DNA of 64,000 bases from Lacticaseibacillus brantae DSM 23927 (GCF_001436115.1 NZ_AYZQ01000003.1:62001-126000); one strand, 5' to 3'. Shown: positions 1 through 9,471, counted from the first letter of the stretch. Numbers and translations are program-made. The notes: generated by a model not told the origin, from the sequence alone.

Positions 1-809
1 GCAGCACCCAACTGTTCGGTCCCAACGTTCTGGCGATTGCCCAAGCGGCTGATATCGTCTTCCTCGCCTTACATGGTGGTGACGGTGAAAATGGTAAGGT
101 CCAAGCTGTACTCGACTTGAACAACATTCGCTATACCGGCAGCGGTACTTTAGCCTCCGGGTTAACGATGAACAAAGTGTACAGCAAGGAAATCATGCTG
201 TATCACAACATCAAGAGTGCTAAGTTCATTGAATTCACCCGTGACCAAGGACCTAAGCAAACTGTACCGTTCGACTTCCCCGTTGTGGTGAAGCCAACAA
301 GCGGTGGGAGTTCCGTTGGGACCGTGATTGCGCATGATCAAGCTGAACTCGAAGCCGGTTTAGCTGACGCGTTCCGGTTTGACCAAAGTGCTATGGTGGA
401 AGAATTCATCAGTGGTCGCGAGTTCTCCCTTGGCGTCGTCAATGGGATGGCTCTGCCTGCCATTGAAATCAAGGTGCGTGACGGCTGGTATGACTTTACC
501 CATAAATTCCAAGAAGGTTATACCGACTTCATCACCCCACCAGAAGATTTAAGCGACGAAATTCATGATCAAATGAAGGCCATCGCTGTGCAAACCATGA
601 ATGTTTTGGGCCTGCAAAACTATGGCCGAATTGACTTCCTGGTCAATGATGATGGCATCTGGGTCATCGAAGCCAATAACTTACCTGGCATGACGCCACT
701 GTCATTGATGCCCCAAGAAGCTGAGGCTGCAGGGATTAGCTACCCTGACCTGGTTGAAAGCATCATTGAAGGCAAAATGAAGTTATATGACGATGGCATG
801 GCCAACTAA
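1..809 (+). CDS. ddl: D-alanine--D-alanine/D-lactate ligase, 5' end missing
   Basis: ATP-grasp ligase that makes the terminal dipeptide or depsipeptide of peptidoglycan precursors in the cytoplasm. The open frame starts at base 3 and enters from outside the window; an internal TTG at 117 is not the start. Visible motifs are [11 protein letters not shown] and YTGSG in the first 50 codons, the ATP-binding loop [10 protein letters not shown], and the Mg-binding end [10 protein letters not shown]...EANNLPGMT. About 268 C-terminal residues are present. The active-site residue that is Tyr216 in E. coli DdlB (motif EAKY) aligns with Phe here (THKF, codon 507-509). In Leuconostoc and vancomycin-resistant lactobacilli this Phe marks D-Ala-D-lactate ligases. 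The family call is certain; the depsipeptide specificity is inferred from that residue. Confidence 0.95.
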   Translation, partial: STQLFGPNVLAIAQAADIVFLALHGGDGENGKVQAVLDLNNIRYTGSGTLASGLTMNKVYSKEIMLYHNIKSAKFIEFTRDQGPKQTVPFDFPVVVKPTSGGSSVGTVIAHDQAELEAGLADAFRFDQSAMVEEFISGREFSLGVVNGMALPAIEIKVRDGWYDFTHKFQEGYTDFITPPEDLSDEIHDQMKAIAVQTMNVLGLQNYGRIDFLVNDDGIWVIEANNLPGMTPLSLMPQEAEAAGISYPDLVESIIEGKMKLYDDGMAN

Positions 810-820
810 ATGGACATTTG

Positions 821-862
821 CGACCCAAACGCCAGCACCCAGTGCGACTTTGGGTCGTTTTT
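821..862 (+). terminator. Rho-independent terminator after ddl
   Basis: A nine-base-pair stem (CGACCCAAA, 821-829, with TTTGGGTCG, 849-857) has a 19-nt loop and runs straight into five T residues. It lies 11 nt after the ddl stop. Confidence 0.8.
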
Positions 863-894
863 AGTTGGTAAGTGGCTTATAAAGGAGAATGGTA

Positions 895-1092
895 ATGAAA
901 TTTTGGGGTGGTATTTTATTTCTCATCTTGGCTGTCTGGCAAGGCTACGCCACGTTTAACGCTTGGCGAGCGCCACAGCAATCAGACAAACAGCAGTCGA
1001 CAACAACATCCCCACTCAATCTGGCCTCTGGGGCCCTCATGAGCCTAGTTTTCTTGGTATTGGGAATATTGATTGTGACTCACCGCATCTAA
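895..1092 (+). CDS. small two-helix membrane protein, unknown function
   Basis: A 65-residue protein with a hydrophobic helix at about residues 4-20, a polar Gln/Ser/Thr-rich linker of about 20 residues, and a second hydrophobic helix at about 42-62 ending in HRI. ATG 895 is preferred over the ATG at 889 because AAGGAG at 882-887 is 7 nt from 895 and only 1 nt from 889. The gene stands alone between the ddl terminator and a bidirectional terminator. I do not recognise the family; membrane location is inferred from hydrophobicity only. Confidence 0.65.
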   Translation: MKFWGGILFLILAVWQGYATFNAWRAPQQSDKQQSTTTSPLNLASGALMSLVFLVLGILIVTHRI

Positions 1093-1128
1093 AAAAATGG
1101 CACGCTGCCTAGCAGCGTGCCATTTTTT
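1091..1128. terminator. bidirectional terminator between converging genes
   Basis: A 17-bp perfect stem (1092-1108 with 1112-1128) has A-tracts on the left and T-tracts on the right, so it can end transcription from both sides. The TAA stop of the minus-strand GH65 gene lies at its right edge. Confidence 0.85.
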
Positions 1129-3265
1129 AGGCTGGCTTAATCGTATCCGGTTGACCATCAATGACCACATCCAAGGCTTCACCCTCTAGTAAAACCACGG
1201 CGAGTTCATCATGATCCAAGTGAATTTGCAGCCGCCGACCTTGGAACAAGATTCGGAAGGTCAGACCTTGCCATTGCTTTGGCAGATGATTGTGCAAATT
1301 CAGCGTCCCATCAATCACACTCAAGCCGGCAAATCCGGTGGTAATCGCCAACCAAGAGCCGCCAAGATTAGCCATATGCAGGCCATCTTCTGCGTTACCT
1401 TGTAAGTCAACGAGGTCCATTTTGGCTGTATCCATAAAGTAACTGAATGCCTTGTCATCACGGCCCAATCGTGCGGCCACCATACTGAAAATGGACCGAG
1501 ATAAGGACGAATCATGAGTGGTGACTGTTTCATAGTAATCAAATTCCCGCTGTAATTGGTCTGGCTCAGTATCGCTTGGGAACAAGTACTCGGCCAATAA
1601 GGTATCCGCCTGCTTAGCCACTTGATAGCGATAAATTGTTAGTGGATGGTAATGCAACAGGAGTGGATAGTTGGCTTTGGGGGTGTCTGCAAATGGCCAG
1701 ACTGGTTTATCAAAGAAACTGTCGTCTTGCGCATTAATTTGATGTTCAGCATTGTAGGGTAAATAAATCGCTGCGGCAATGGTCGCAAAGGCTTCTAGTT
1801 CTTCAGGCGTGACCTGCAATTGTGCCAACACTTCTGGTGTGACGTGCTGGCTGAGAGTGACTGCCAGTTCGAGGTTATTCTGGGCCAAACGATTCGTGTA
1901 GTAATTGTTGTTCACAATCGCCGTATATTCATCAGGTCCAGTGACATCGAAGAACTCAAACCGCTTGCCATCAGCTGTTGTTCGCCAAGCACCAAAATGC
2001 GCCCAGAAACGGGCCGTCTCCAAAACAAGTTCAAATCCCGCTTGATTTAAGAAATCTTGATCTTGAGTCACCTCGTAGTAACGTCCTACCCCAAAAGCAA
2101 TATCCCCATCAATATGGTATTGCGCCGTCCCAGCAGGATAGTAAGCAGAGGCTTCTTCACCATTAATTGTCCGCCAGGCGAAGAGCGCCCCTGAATTGAC
2201 ACCTAACGTCTTAGCCCGAGCTTGGGCCTGTGGCAGGATATGATGCCGATACATCAGCAATGCTTTGGCTTGGTCAGGTTGGGTATAAATGAAGTATGGC
2301 AACATGTACATTTCTGTATCCCAGAAATAATGGCCCTCATAGCCAGTCCCACTCAAGCCTTTAGCAGCGATATTAGTGAGACCATCCCGACCAGCACCTT
2401 GGTTGAGTTGGAAGACATTGTAGCGCAGGGCTTGCGTCAGTGATTCATCCCCATCAATTTCAAGAGCGCCCTGTTCCCACACTTTGGCCCAATACTGTTG
2501 ACTGTCTTTGGCAATGGCGTCAAACGTAGTGGGTTCAACATTCTTCAAGGCTTGGCCAACACCACCAACGCGCACGACATAGGTCTGTGTTTTGGGTGAA
2601 GCAATATCAATTTCAGTCTGCAAATCGCCATCGAGTGCCAACAATTGCATCATGACGTGTAGGCGACTTTGGCGAGTGACTACTTCCATGCGTTGATCAG
2701 CCGGTGTGACTAAATCGGTGCTATAACTCAAGGTCGTTACCTGTTGTGTCTTGCGAGGATCATCGCTGTCAATTGTGGCGCTGCCTTCCAATAACTGTTT
2801 AGACAAGCGAAGTTTGCCGGTATAGGTTTGGCCAGTGAAAGTGTAACGGAGTCCCAATTCAGAAGTGGATTGTCCCATCACTGACTCCAAGTCGAGATGC
2901 ACCGTTTCACCCGCCTCCGTTGCTAAGACGAATTGTTCATGCAGCACCCCAGAATCCAGGTTCAGTCGCGTACTTTGCCGTTCACTTTGCGTGAAAACCG
3001 CACCAGTATCCGTGGTGACCGTCAAAAACCGGCTGTCCGGGAGATTAACGATTGTTTGGTGATTCTTTGCGTACCCGAAGGCTGATTCGCCATAAGTAAT
3101 CGGACTCGATTCAAAGAAACCATTCACTAAGGTGCCTGCCGTAGCACTGCGCACAATGGGGTCGCTGGCGCGCACGCCCATTTGGCCGTTCCCTAAGGCA
3201 AAAATTGTTTCAACGTACGCTGGATCTTGATTAGCAATATCGTGCAAGTCGATTGAGTAGGCCAT
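1127..3265 (-). CDS. GH65 family disaccharide phosphorylase (maltose/kojibiose phosphorylase type)
   Basis: A 712-residue GH65 enzyme, predicted cytoplasmic (no signal peptide). The family phosphorolyses alpha-glucosyl disaccharides (maltose, kojibiose, nigerose, trehalose) to beta-glucose-1-phosphate and a sugar. The N-terminal beta-sandwich is followed by the (alpha/alpha)6 barrel with FWDTEMYMLPY and the catalytic acid in GPDEYT (Glu near residue 446). It is somewhat shorter than typical maltose phosphorylases (about 750). ATG 3265 has GGAGG 6 nt upstream. It follows the alpha-galactosidase gene by 22 nt, so the two form an operon. No beta-phosphoglucomutase gene is adjacent. Substrate cannot be read from sequence alone. 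Confidence 0.85.
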   Translation of the reverse strand: MAYSIDLHDIANQDPAYVETIFALGNGQMGVRASDPIVRSATAGTLVNGFFESSPITYGESAFGYAKNHQTIVNLPDSRFLTVTTDTGAVFTQSERQSTRLNLDSGVLHEQFVLATEAGETVHLDLESVMGQSTSELGLRYTFTGQTYTGKLRLSKQLLEGSATIDSDDPRKTQQVTTLSYSTDLVTPADQRMEVVTRQSRLHVMMQLLALDGDLQTEIDIASPKTQTYVVRVGGVGQALKNVEPTTFDAIAKDSQQYWAKVWEQGALEIDGDESLTQALRYNVFQLNQGAGRDGLTNIAAKGLSGTGYEGHYFWDTEMYMLPYFIYTQPDQAKALLMYRHHILPQAQARAKTLGVNSGALFAWRTINGEEASAYYPAGTAQYHIDGDIAFGVGRYYEVTQDQDFLNQAGFELVLETARFWAHFGAWRTTADGKRFEFFDVTGPDEYTAIVNNNYYTNRLAQNNLELAVTLSQHVTPEVLAQLQVTPEELEAFATIAAAIYLPYNAEHQINAQDDSFFDKPVWPFADTPKANYPLLLHYHPLTIYRYQVAKQADTLLAEYLFPSDTEPDQLQREFDYYETVTTHDSSLSRSIFSMVAARLGRDDKAFSYFMDTAKMDLVDLQGNAEDGLHMANLGGSWLAITTGFAGLSVIDGTLNLHNHLPKQWQGLTFRILFQGRRLQIHLDHDELAVVLLEGEALDVVIDGQPDTIKPA

Positions 3266-3287
3266 GTTCTTCCTCCATTATTAACCG

Positions 3288-5489
3288 TCATTCATTCACC
3301 GCGGTCACACGGTAGATACGACTATTATAGTCACCACGGTAAGCATTGACATCTAAATAGAACCCGACAGACATTAATTCTGAGCCCGTAAAGGCACCTT
3401 TGAAACCAGAAACCTGATAATGCTGAGTTGGAATCAGACCGGCAAATTTGATGACTTTGAGACTGGGATTAGGCGCAGCCCCCAGCGTATAAACAAAGAA
3501 AATCGCATCTTGTTGGTCTTTTGAAACCATGCCCCAACTTGCGCCATTGCTGTGCGCATCAAATGGACTCGTCAGTCGGTAGAAAGTCCCGAACTGCAGC
3601 AATTCGCGGTTTTGCTTATAAAAAGCAACTTGCTTAGTGACTGCCGCTTGGGCCTCTGTCGTCAAGGCATTGAGGTCCAATTCATAGCCGAAATTCCCGG
3701 CCATCGCAACCGCTGCTCGGGTGTCCAGGCTGGTCGTGCGACCGGTCTGCGAATTTGGAACTGCTGAGACGTGGTTACCCATCGCGACCGGCGGATAAAC
3801 CAGTGAAGTCCCATATTGAATGTTCAAGCGCGACACAGCGTCGGTATTATCACTCGTCCAGGTTTGGGGCATATAGTACAGCATCCCCGGGTCAAAACGC
3901 CCGCCACCTCCAGAACAACTCTCAAATAGAATGTCGGGATACCGAGTTGTCAGCCGGTCTAATAGCTCATACAGCCCGAGAATGTAGCGATGATACACTT
4001 CACCCTGGCGATCTTTTGGCAGCGCTAGCGAGAAAACATCAGTTAAACTACGGTTCATATCCCATTTAATGTAGTTAATGTCGACACTATCCAAAACGCC
4101 AGTGATCTCTTGATAGATGTAATCCCGGACCTCTGAGCGAGAGAAATCCAGGACATATTGATCACGACCGAGAAGCGGCGTCGTGTTGGGTACGGCAAAG
4201 GCCCAATCTGGATGGCGCCGGTACAACTCAGAATCCGCTGATACCATCTCCGGTTCAAACCACAAACCGAATTTCAGCCCCTTTTGATGGACGTATTGGG
4301 CAAATTCGCCTAAACCACCGGCAATTTTGCCTTTAAATTCGAACCAATCGCCCAACGAACTTTTATCATTGTCGCGGTGCCCAAACCAACCATCATCTAG
4401 AACAAACATTTCAATCCCGAGTTTCGCCGCCTGATTAATAATGGGCTTAAGGCTCTCAGTCGTGAAGTCAAAGAAGGTTGCTTCCCAGTTATTCACCAGA
4501 ATCGGCCGGACTTCGCGCTTAAACCGACTGGTCATCAAATTATCAATATACAGCTGGTGATAGGCCTGACTCATGGCATTCAAGCCGTGATCGGAGTAGG
4601 CCATAACGACTTCCGGCGTCTGAAAGTGAGCTTTGGGACTCAGTTCCCAATCAAACCGATAGTCATTAATCCCCGCTTGCACGCGAATACACCCGTACTG
4701 GTCGACCTCTGCTTGAAGGCGATGATTGCCACTATAGACCAAGCTAAAACCATACACCTCGCCCTGATCTTCAGTCGTTGTGGGATGCAGCAATGCTAGG
4801 AAGGGATTCTCTTGATGTGAGCTAGTCCCTCGCTTGGTGCTCACTTCATAATTGCCATGTGTGAGCGGCTGGCGCACAATTTGGCGCTCATTACTCCAGG
4901 ATCCAGCCAGCGACAACGCTTCCCAGTCCCCCAAGGGGAAATCAAGACTGGCGCTGAAAGCCCGATCCAAATGAATCGGTTCATCGCCGTTATTCACGAT
5001 TTCTGCTGAGCGGGCCACCACGGGCAGGCCAGCGAAAATGGCATAATTTAAATAAACATCCACGTTAAAATTGGCGTCGCGTAAATGAACTCGCAACGTC
5101 TCAGCTGAATGTTGATCTGTACTGAAGGTGGCAGGCAGTCCCACGAGTTCCGGTTTGCCGGCAAGGATTGCATAGTCAACGTAGCGCAAATCCAGATAGT
5201 GCGCGCCATTGGCTTGGACCACGTCAATCGCTGGCTCCCGAAAATCGCCTAACCCACTGGGATATTCCAGTGGCTGGGTATCCAGGGAATAATCGCGGCT
5301 GTGAGTCTCCGGAAAGTTCGGGGAAAAACTGCGGTCAATCAAAGGGTACCGCCGCAGACCCTGCGGATCAGTAATGGCCTTGCCGAAATACACCTGACCT
5401 AAGATTGATAAAGCCTCAATTCGCATCACGTAACTGATTAGGCCGTTGCTGAGGTGGAACTGCTGCTTGGTCTTATCAAACGTAATCAT
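3288..5489 (-). CDS. alpha-galactosidase, GH36
   Basis: Hydrolyses terminal alpha-1,6-galactose from melibiose, raffinose and stachyose in the cytoplasm. The protein has 733 residues: an N-terminal beta-supersandwich, a central barrel and a C-terminal beta domain. The catalytic nucleophile Asp is in YIKWDMNR (about residue 476) and the acid/base Asp in WTSDNTD (about 546); the SCSGGGGRFD loop lies between. The frame is open a further 63 codons upstream, but ATG 5489 is chosen because AAGGAGGAG (5498-5506) sits 8 nt away and the family begins there. First gene of an operon with GH65, divergent from the LacI regulator, and likely repressed by it. Confidence 0.93.
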   Translation of the reverse strand: MITFDKTKQQFHLSNGLISYVMRIEALSILGQVYFGKAITDPQGLRRYPLIDRSFSPNFPETHSRDYSLDTQPLEYPSGLGDFREPAIDVVQANGAHYLDLRYVDYAILAGKPELVGLPATFSTDQHSAETLRVHLRDANFNVDVYLNYAIFAGLPVVARSAEIVNNGDEPIHLDRAFSASLDFPLGDWEALSLAGSWSNERQIVRQPLTHGNYEVSTKRGTSSHQENPFLALLHPTTTEDQGEVYGFSLVYSGNHRLQAEVDQYGCIRVQAGINDYRFDWELSPKAHFQTPEVVMAYSDHGLNAMSQAYHQLYIDNLMTSRFKREVRPILVNNWEATFFDFTTESLKPIINQAAKLGIEMFVLDDGWFGHRDNDKSSLGDWFEFKGKIAGGLGEFAQYVHQKGLKFGLWFEPEMVSADSELYRRHPDWAFAVPNTTPLLGRDQYVLDFSRSEVRDYIYQEITGVLDSVDINYIKWDMNRSLTDVFSLALPKDRQGEVYHRYILGLYELLDRLTTRYPDILFESCSGGGGRFDPGMLYYMPQTWTSDNTDAVSRLNIQYGTSLVYPPVAMGNHVSAVPNSQTGRTTSLDTRAAVAMAGNFGYELDLNALTTEAQAAVTKQVAFYKQNRELLQFGTFYRLTSPFDAHSNGASWGMVSKDQQDAIFFVYTLGAAPNPSLKVIKFAGLIPTQHYQVSGFKGAFTGSELMSVGFYLDVNAYRGDYNSRIYRVTAVNE

Positions 5490-5585
5490 TTGATTAGCTC
5501 CTCCTTCTTGAGTAAATGATTTTTTAATATCGTTTACTGCAAACGCATCACAAACCGCACCAGTAAGCGGTTTAATTACTATTAC

Positions 5586-5626
5586 AGTATATGAATCGAC
5601 TTGCGAAAAAGTCAATCGATTTACTT
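5586..5626 (-). promoter_or_regulatory. alpha-galactosidase promoter with overlapping LacI-type operator
   Basis: Read on the minus strand: -35 TTGACT (5610-5615), an 18-nt spacer and -10 TATACT (5586-5591). The sequence AAGTAAATCGATTGAC, with the symmetric core AATCGATT, covers the -35 box and fits a LacI-family operator. A related AT-rich half (AGTAAATGAT) lies at 5511-5520. Promoter match seen in sequence; operator role inferred from position beside a lacI gene. Confidence 0.6.
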
Positions 5627-5709
5627 GAATAGCATTGAACTTGTTTACCTCAATAGGCCCGGTTGGTCGACACTTCAAGGGTTATCTTTACTAATCTTAT
5701 TACTAAACA

Positions 5710-5742
5710 TGCTATAATATTGCCAATCATACAATAGAGGAG
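5710..5742 (+). promoter_or_regulatory. lacI extended -10 promoter and ribosome binding site
   Basis: Extended -10 element TGCTATAAT at 5710-5718, with only weak -35 candidates. AGAGGAG at 5736-5742 is 8 nt before ATG 5751. Confidence 0.6.
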
Positions 5743-5750
5743 TAACCGCC

Positions 5751-6767
5751 ATGGTAAGTATTCGTCAAATTGCGACTGAAGCGGGCGTCTCACCAGCCAC
5801 CGTTTCCCGCGTGCTTAATGATGACCCCACCTTTTCAGTCAGTGACCAAACCCGCCAACTCGTGCAGAACACCGCCGAACGCTTGGCCTACATTAAACCA
5901 GAACGTTTCACCAAAACTGTTCAAGTCGTTTCATCACAATCTCGAGCCATGGAAGTCATTGATCCATACTTTCGGACCATGCGGTTGGCCATTGAAGAAG
6001 AGGCCAAAAAACGCGCAATCCACCTCACGCCAACCATCCGCATCTTTAATCAGCGGACCAAACCCGACTTGGGATCGTTGTCCGACGTCGGTGGATTATT
6101 AGTCATTGGTGGATTTACACCCGAAGCCCTGGCTGAACTGCAAGCAGCGAATCAAAATATTGTGGCCGTCGATGATGCCACCATCCCCGCCTCGATGGAT
6201 GGCGTGTATATCGATTTGTTTGCTTATACTAAGAAACTGGTTGATCAGGTTTATGCCCACACAGAAGGCAGTGTCGCCTACATTGGTGGTAAACGGGCCA
6301 TGCGCAATCTTGATGGCACTGAAGTCATCGACGATAGCGAAAGCCGCTATCAAGCCTATAAGACCTCGACCAAGGAACATCACCGCCTACTTCAGGCAAA
6401 GCTTGGTCCCTGGACGTCTGAATTTGGCGAATCACAGGCTGATTGGTATCTGAAACTCCGCAATCAACCAGACGCCATTCTGTTTGCCAATGATCCCTTG
6501 GCCATTGGGTTCATTCGCGGATTGATGCAAGCCAATATCAGTCCCCGAGACTTCCCACATATGTTGAGTTTTGACGATACGGACATGACGCGTTACACCA
6601 CGCCAACCCTCTCCTCAATCGAAATCCCCTTACAACTTTTCGGGGAAAATGCAATTCGCCTGCTCTCGGAACGCATCTCTGGCAAACGGACTCACGCCAG
6701 CCGGGTGATCCTTGAACCAAGCATCACCTTCCGTGAAAGTTTCCCCGAAAGTTTGATTAAAGACTAA
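5751..6767 (+). CDS. LacI/GalR family transcriptional regulator
   Basis: A 338-residue repressor-type protein. Residues 1-25 form the classic helix-turn-helix (IRQIATEAGVSPATVSRVLN), followed by a hinge and a periplasmic-binding-protein-like sugar domain (about 60-335). It is divergent from the alpha-galactosidase/GH65 operon with 261 nt between the start codons, and LacI-like operator sequence covers the -35 of that operon. It therefore probably controls use of alpha-galactosides or an alpha-glucoside. The inducer is unknown. Start supported by AGAGGAG 8 nt upstream. Confidence 0.92.
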   Translation: MVSIRQIATEAGVSPATVSRVLNDDPTFSVSDQTRQLVQNTAERLAYIKPERFTKTVQVVSSQSRAMEVIDPYFRTMRLAIEEEAKKRAIHLTPTIRIFNQRTKPDLGSLSDVGGLLVIGGFTPEALAELQAANQNIVAVDDATIPASMDGVYIDLFAYTKKLVDQVYAHTEGSVAYIGGKRAMRNLDGTEVIDDSESRYQAYKTSTKEHHRLLQAKLGPWTSEFGESQADWYLKLRNQPDAILFANDPLAIGFIRGLMQANISPRDFPHMLSFDDTDMTRYTTPTLSSIEIPLQLFGENAIRLLSERISGKRTHASRVILEPSITFRESFPESLIKD

Positions 6768-6896
6768 ACTAGACTTCGCGCGGCCCGCATGCTACACTAA
6801 TTGCGGTGCCAAACCACGGTAAGTTTGCGATGACCGGCGCGAAAGCGTTCAGAAGGTCGAAGCGGCTTACCATTTTTTTGTGCAAAAAATGTAAAC

Positions 6897-6939
6897 AAAA
6901 ACGACTGGGTCACCCCTATTGGGTGACCCAGTCGTTTTT
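6897..6939. terminator. bidirectional terminator
   Basis: A perfect 19-bp stem (6897-6915 with 6921-6939) with a 5-nt loop, flanked by A and T tracts. It serves lacI on the plus strand and the HdeD-like gene on the minus strand. Nothing convincing is encoded between 6768 and 6896. Confidence 0.9.
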
Positions 6940-6950
6940 AGTTGGGCAGG

Positions 6951-7460
6951 TTAGAAAGCCCGCACCAAGAGCAAAATACCAAATAAAAACAGATAGAAAG
7001 CTAAAAGATAGACCACGGTGATTGCACCCAGAATCGGATTGAACAGCATGGCAATCCCCGCTAAAATCCCGAGAATGGCCAAGAACATATTCAGCCCTGA
7101 GCGTGGGAAGAAGCTCCCAAATTCAATCGCGGTAATGGAATCAAACAAGAACCAAAAGGCGAAAATGTACCCCAGGAATAAGAAACTCCCATTGAGATTC
7201 ATAAAGACCAAGATGGCCAAGACGATGTCTAAAACCCCTGACAACAGTGAAGCCCAATGGTTTTGGCCAATCACGCTGCGAACGTCAAAGTACGCAATCA
7301 GACTGAAAATCCCACTGAGTAACATGGCTAGGGCAATGATCCAGACAATACCTTTAATGGCAGCACCTGGCCGCATTAAACTCCAAATCCCTAAGCCGAT
7401 AAAGATAATGCCCAGAATGAGTGAGGGCCAACGAAAATGTGAACGAATGCGTTCTTCCAT
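6951..7460 (-). CDS. HdeD/DUF308 family membrane protein
   Basis: A 169-residue integral membrane protein with about six hydrophobic helices and repeated Gly-rich segments (LGIIFIGLGIW, LDIVLAILVF, LGILAGIAMLFNP), as in the HdeD/DUF308 family. E. coli HdeD is linked to acid resistance, but for Firmicute members no function is established. ATG 7460 is chosen over the longer frame because CCTCCT at 7470-7475 (AGGAGG on the coding strand) is 9 nt away. Single gene. Confidence 0.8.
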   Translation of the reverse strand: MEERIRSHFRWPSLILGIIFIGLGIWSLMRPGAAIKGIVWIIALAMLLSGIFSLIAYFDVRSVIGQNHWASLLSGVLDIVLAILVFMNLNGSFLFLGYIFAFWFLFDSITAIEFGSFFPRSGLNMFLAILGILAGIAMLFNPILGAITVVYLLAFYLFLFGILLLVRAF

Positions 7461-7723
7461 AAAGAAATACCTCCTGCTAAATAAGTACATCAATAAGCCT
7501 AGCACTGTCCGCATAAAAAGGTGACCAAAAAGCCTCCTGAACTGCGCCCTATGTCAGCAAATGTTCATGGAGAATAAAAACTATCATACGATTTTAGAAA
7601 TTAAGCCCATTTCCAGTTACATCATCGGGACTGCTGATAGACTACAGCAATAAGTGAAGGTTCTTGCCTGGCCACAAAGCGGGCAGTCAGTGAGAACCCA
7701 ATTTTAGTCTTGGAGGCGTGCTT

Positions 7724-9463
7724 ATGTTTAAAAAGTTAATCAGCAGTATCGCCGCGCTCAGTATCTTGATGGGTGCGGTTGGTGGTCTGCCCAATGTGGT
7801 ATTCGCCAGTGGCACAGAGACGCCTGCTGCCACAACTGAAATTCAATCGTCAACTGCGTCAAAACCAGTCACCCCAGCAGAATCAAGTGTTGATGCGTCA
7901 ACCGTAAAATCTCAAGCACCAGCCAGCGAAGCGACTACCACGCAAAGCGCAACTAGCGATACCTCAAGTGGCACTACTAAGGCAGCACAAACTTCACCCA
8001 GTGCCGGCCTGCCAACCACACCACCTGAGGGTGACGGTAATTCCTATCTCACTTCCAACGCGCCTAACGTGATTATCGGCTATGCGGCAGTGGCCAAAGC
8101 CGATGCCGATGATCCAACGCAACTGATCGATGGGGCTAGTTTCGGGCTGTTTAGCTTGCCAACCTGGGGATTTCAGATTGTCGGTACCGCCAGTGATCCT
8201 GATGCGACGGGCGTTACGCCCCAAGTCCGAGACGCTGTGGCCGCCGTCAATGCCGCCCTTTATCAGTATCGCGAAGAGCGCTGGTACAATCTGTATGCTA
8301 AGACTCATCCTGGCCAAGGCTACGATGATAAAGCCAAGGAAATGGCAGCGACTTTACAAGTTATCCAGACTCAAGCGCAAATTCTCTATGATAATTTCGC
8401 CGTCAGCAAACAGTACGTTCAAGAACTGACGCTCGAAAACGGGTACTGGGGGCCAGGAACCAGCGGCCCGCAAAACCCTAATACTAATTTTGAAGATGCC
8501 TACGCCAATCACCGTGTTCTGCGTTTCCGGTCAAATGGCAAACCTGTGCTCTTCGGTGACCTCCTTGATTACCCAGAAACGACAGGCGCGAAACGAAATC
8601 CAGCTACCGGGGCCGAAAGCCACGGTGTGGCCTGGTTCGGGTCTCTACCAGTTGATCTGACGTCGCCGTACGTCGAGCTCATGTATCGAATTAACGGTAT
8701 TGCTGAGCTTGGCGCGCCGACCGGCTTCTATAAGAATAGTGAAATCAGTTTAACCGTAGCTGAAGTACCAACTCATAACGCTTTTTACGCTGATGCCAAT
8801 AAAGCCCTGGAAGCGATGGGCATTCAAGCCTTGGCCAATCCTGTGCTCGATCACAGAATAGATCAACTTACCATCAAAAAAACCTGGTCTGCGGAAGCTA
8901 ACGCAATCCCCGATAGTATTGTGGTCGATGTCAAGAAAGGGAACACTATTATTGATAAGATTACCCTGACGAAAGCCAACAATTGGCAGGCAACTTACCA
9001 ATTACCAGCCGACTATCGCACTGCGACTGATTATGCTTTCGTGGAAGAACCCGTTCCTGGATTCACTAGTAGCGCGACACCAATCACTAATGATGGCCAC
9101 AATTATAGTTTGACCATCACAAACAGTATTACGCCAACGACTCCTGAAACGCCGACAACGCCAGAGACACCGACCGTTCCTGACAAGCCGGTAGTGCCGG
9201 ACAAGCCGACGACTCCTGAAACACCAGTCGGACCCGACAAACCAACTTTGCCAAATACTCCTGGTACACCAATCACCCCAACGACACCAACCAAACCGAA
9301 ACAACCTGTTAAGCCCAACACTCCAAAAACGCCAAGCAAACCTGCCTTGCCGCAAACGGGTGAACAACAGGGCCAAACAGGCATGTTAATTTTGGTGGGT
9401 GCAGTGATTATCTTAGCCATCGGTGCTGGCCTTTACTTTAATCGGCGCAAGCTGCGTCACTAA
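7724..9463 (+). CDS. LPXTG-anchored surface protein with SpaA-like and Cna-B domains
   Basis: A 579-residue cell-wall protein. Order: signal peptide (about 1-31, cleavage near FASG); a Ser/Thr/Ala-rich linker to about 100; a domain starting LIDGASFGLFSL that looks like the first strands of a SpaA/pilin-type fold and reaches an E-box-like AELGAPTGFYK, with a helical insertion between them (about 165-235); a Cna-B domain with TIKKTW and TITNS as likely isopeptide partners; a proline-rich TPETP/PDKP stalk; LPQTG, a membrane helix and the tail RRKLRH. Start ATG 7724 has GGAGG 7 nt upstream; the GTG at 7718 is too close. No sortase gene lies beside it. Confidence 0.88.
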   Translation: MFKKLISSIAALSILMGAVGGLPNVVFASGTETPAATTEIQSSTASKPVTPAESSVDASTVKSQAPASEATTTQSATSDTSSGTTKAAQTSPSAGLPTTPPEGDGNSYLTSNAPNVIIGYAAVAKADADDPTQLIDGASFGLFSLPTWGFQIVGTASDPDATGVTPQVRDAVAAVNAALYQYREERWYNLYAKTHPGQGYDDKAKEMAATLQVIQTQAQILYDNFAVSKQYVQELTLENGYWGPGTSGPQNPNTNFEDAYANHRVLRFRSNGKPVLFGDLLDYPETTGAKRNPATGAESHGVAWFGSLPVDLTSPYVELMYRINGIAELGAPTGFYKNSEISLTVAEVPTHNAFYADANKALEAMGIQALANPVLDHRIDQLTIKKTWSAEANAIPDSIVVDVKKGNTIIDKITLTKANNWQATYQLPADYRTATDYAFVEEPVPGFTSSATPITNDGHNYSLTITNSITPTTPETPTTPETPTVPDKPVVPDKPTTPETPVGPDKPTLPNTPGTPITPTTPTKPKQPVKPNTPKTPSKPALPQTGEQQGQTGMLILVGAVIILAIGAGLYFNRRKLRH

Positions 9464-9471
9464 TCCATTTA

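Noticed and set aside
117-119. TTG as the start of ddl
   Set aside because: The frame is open upstream and encodes the conserved [11 protein letters not shown] motif, so the gene begins outside the window.
6806-7021. Small plus-strand frame between lacI and the HdeD-like gene
   Set aside because: It runs through the bidirectional terminator and into the antisense of the next gene; no RBS.
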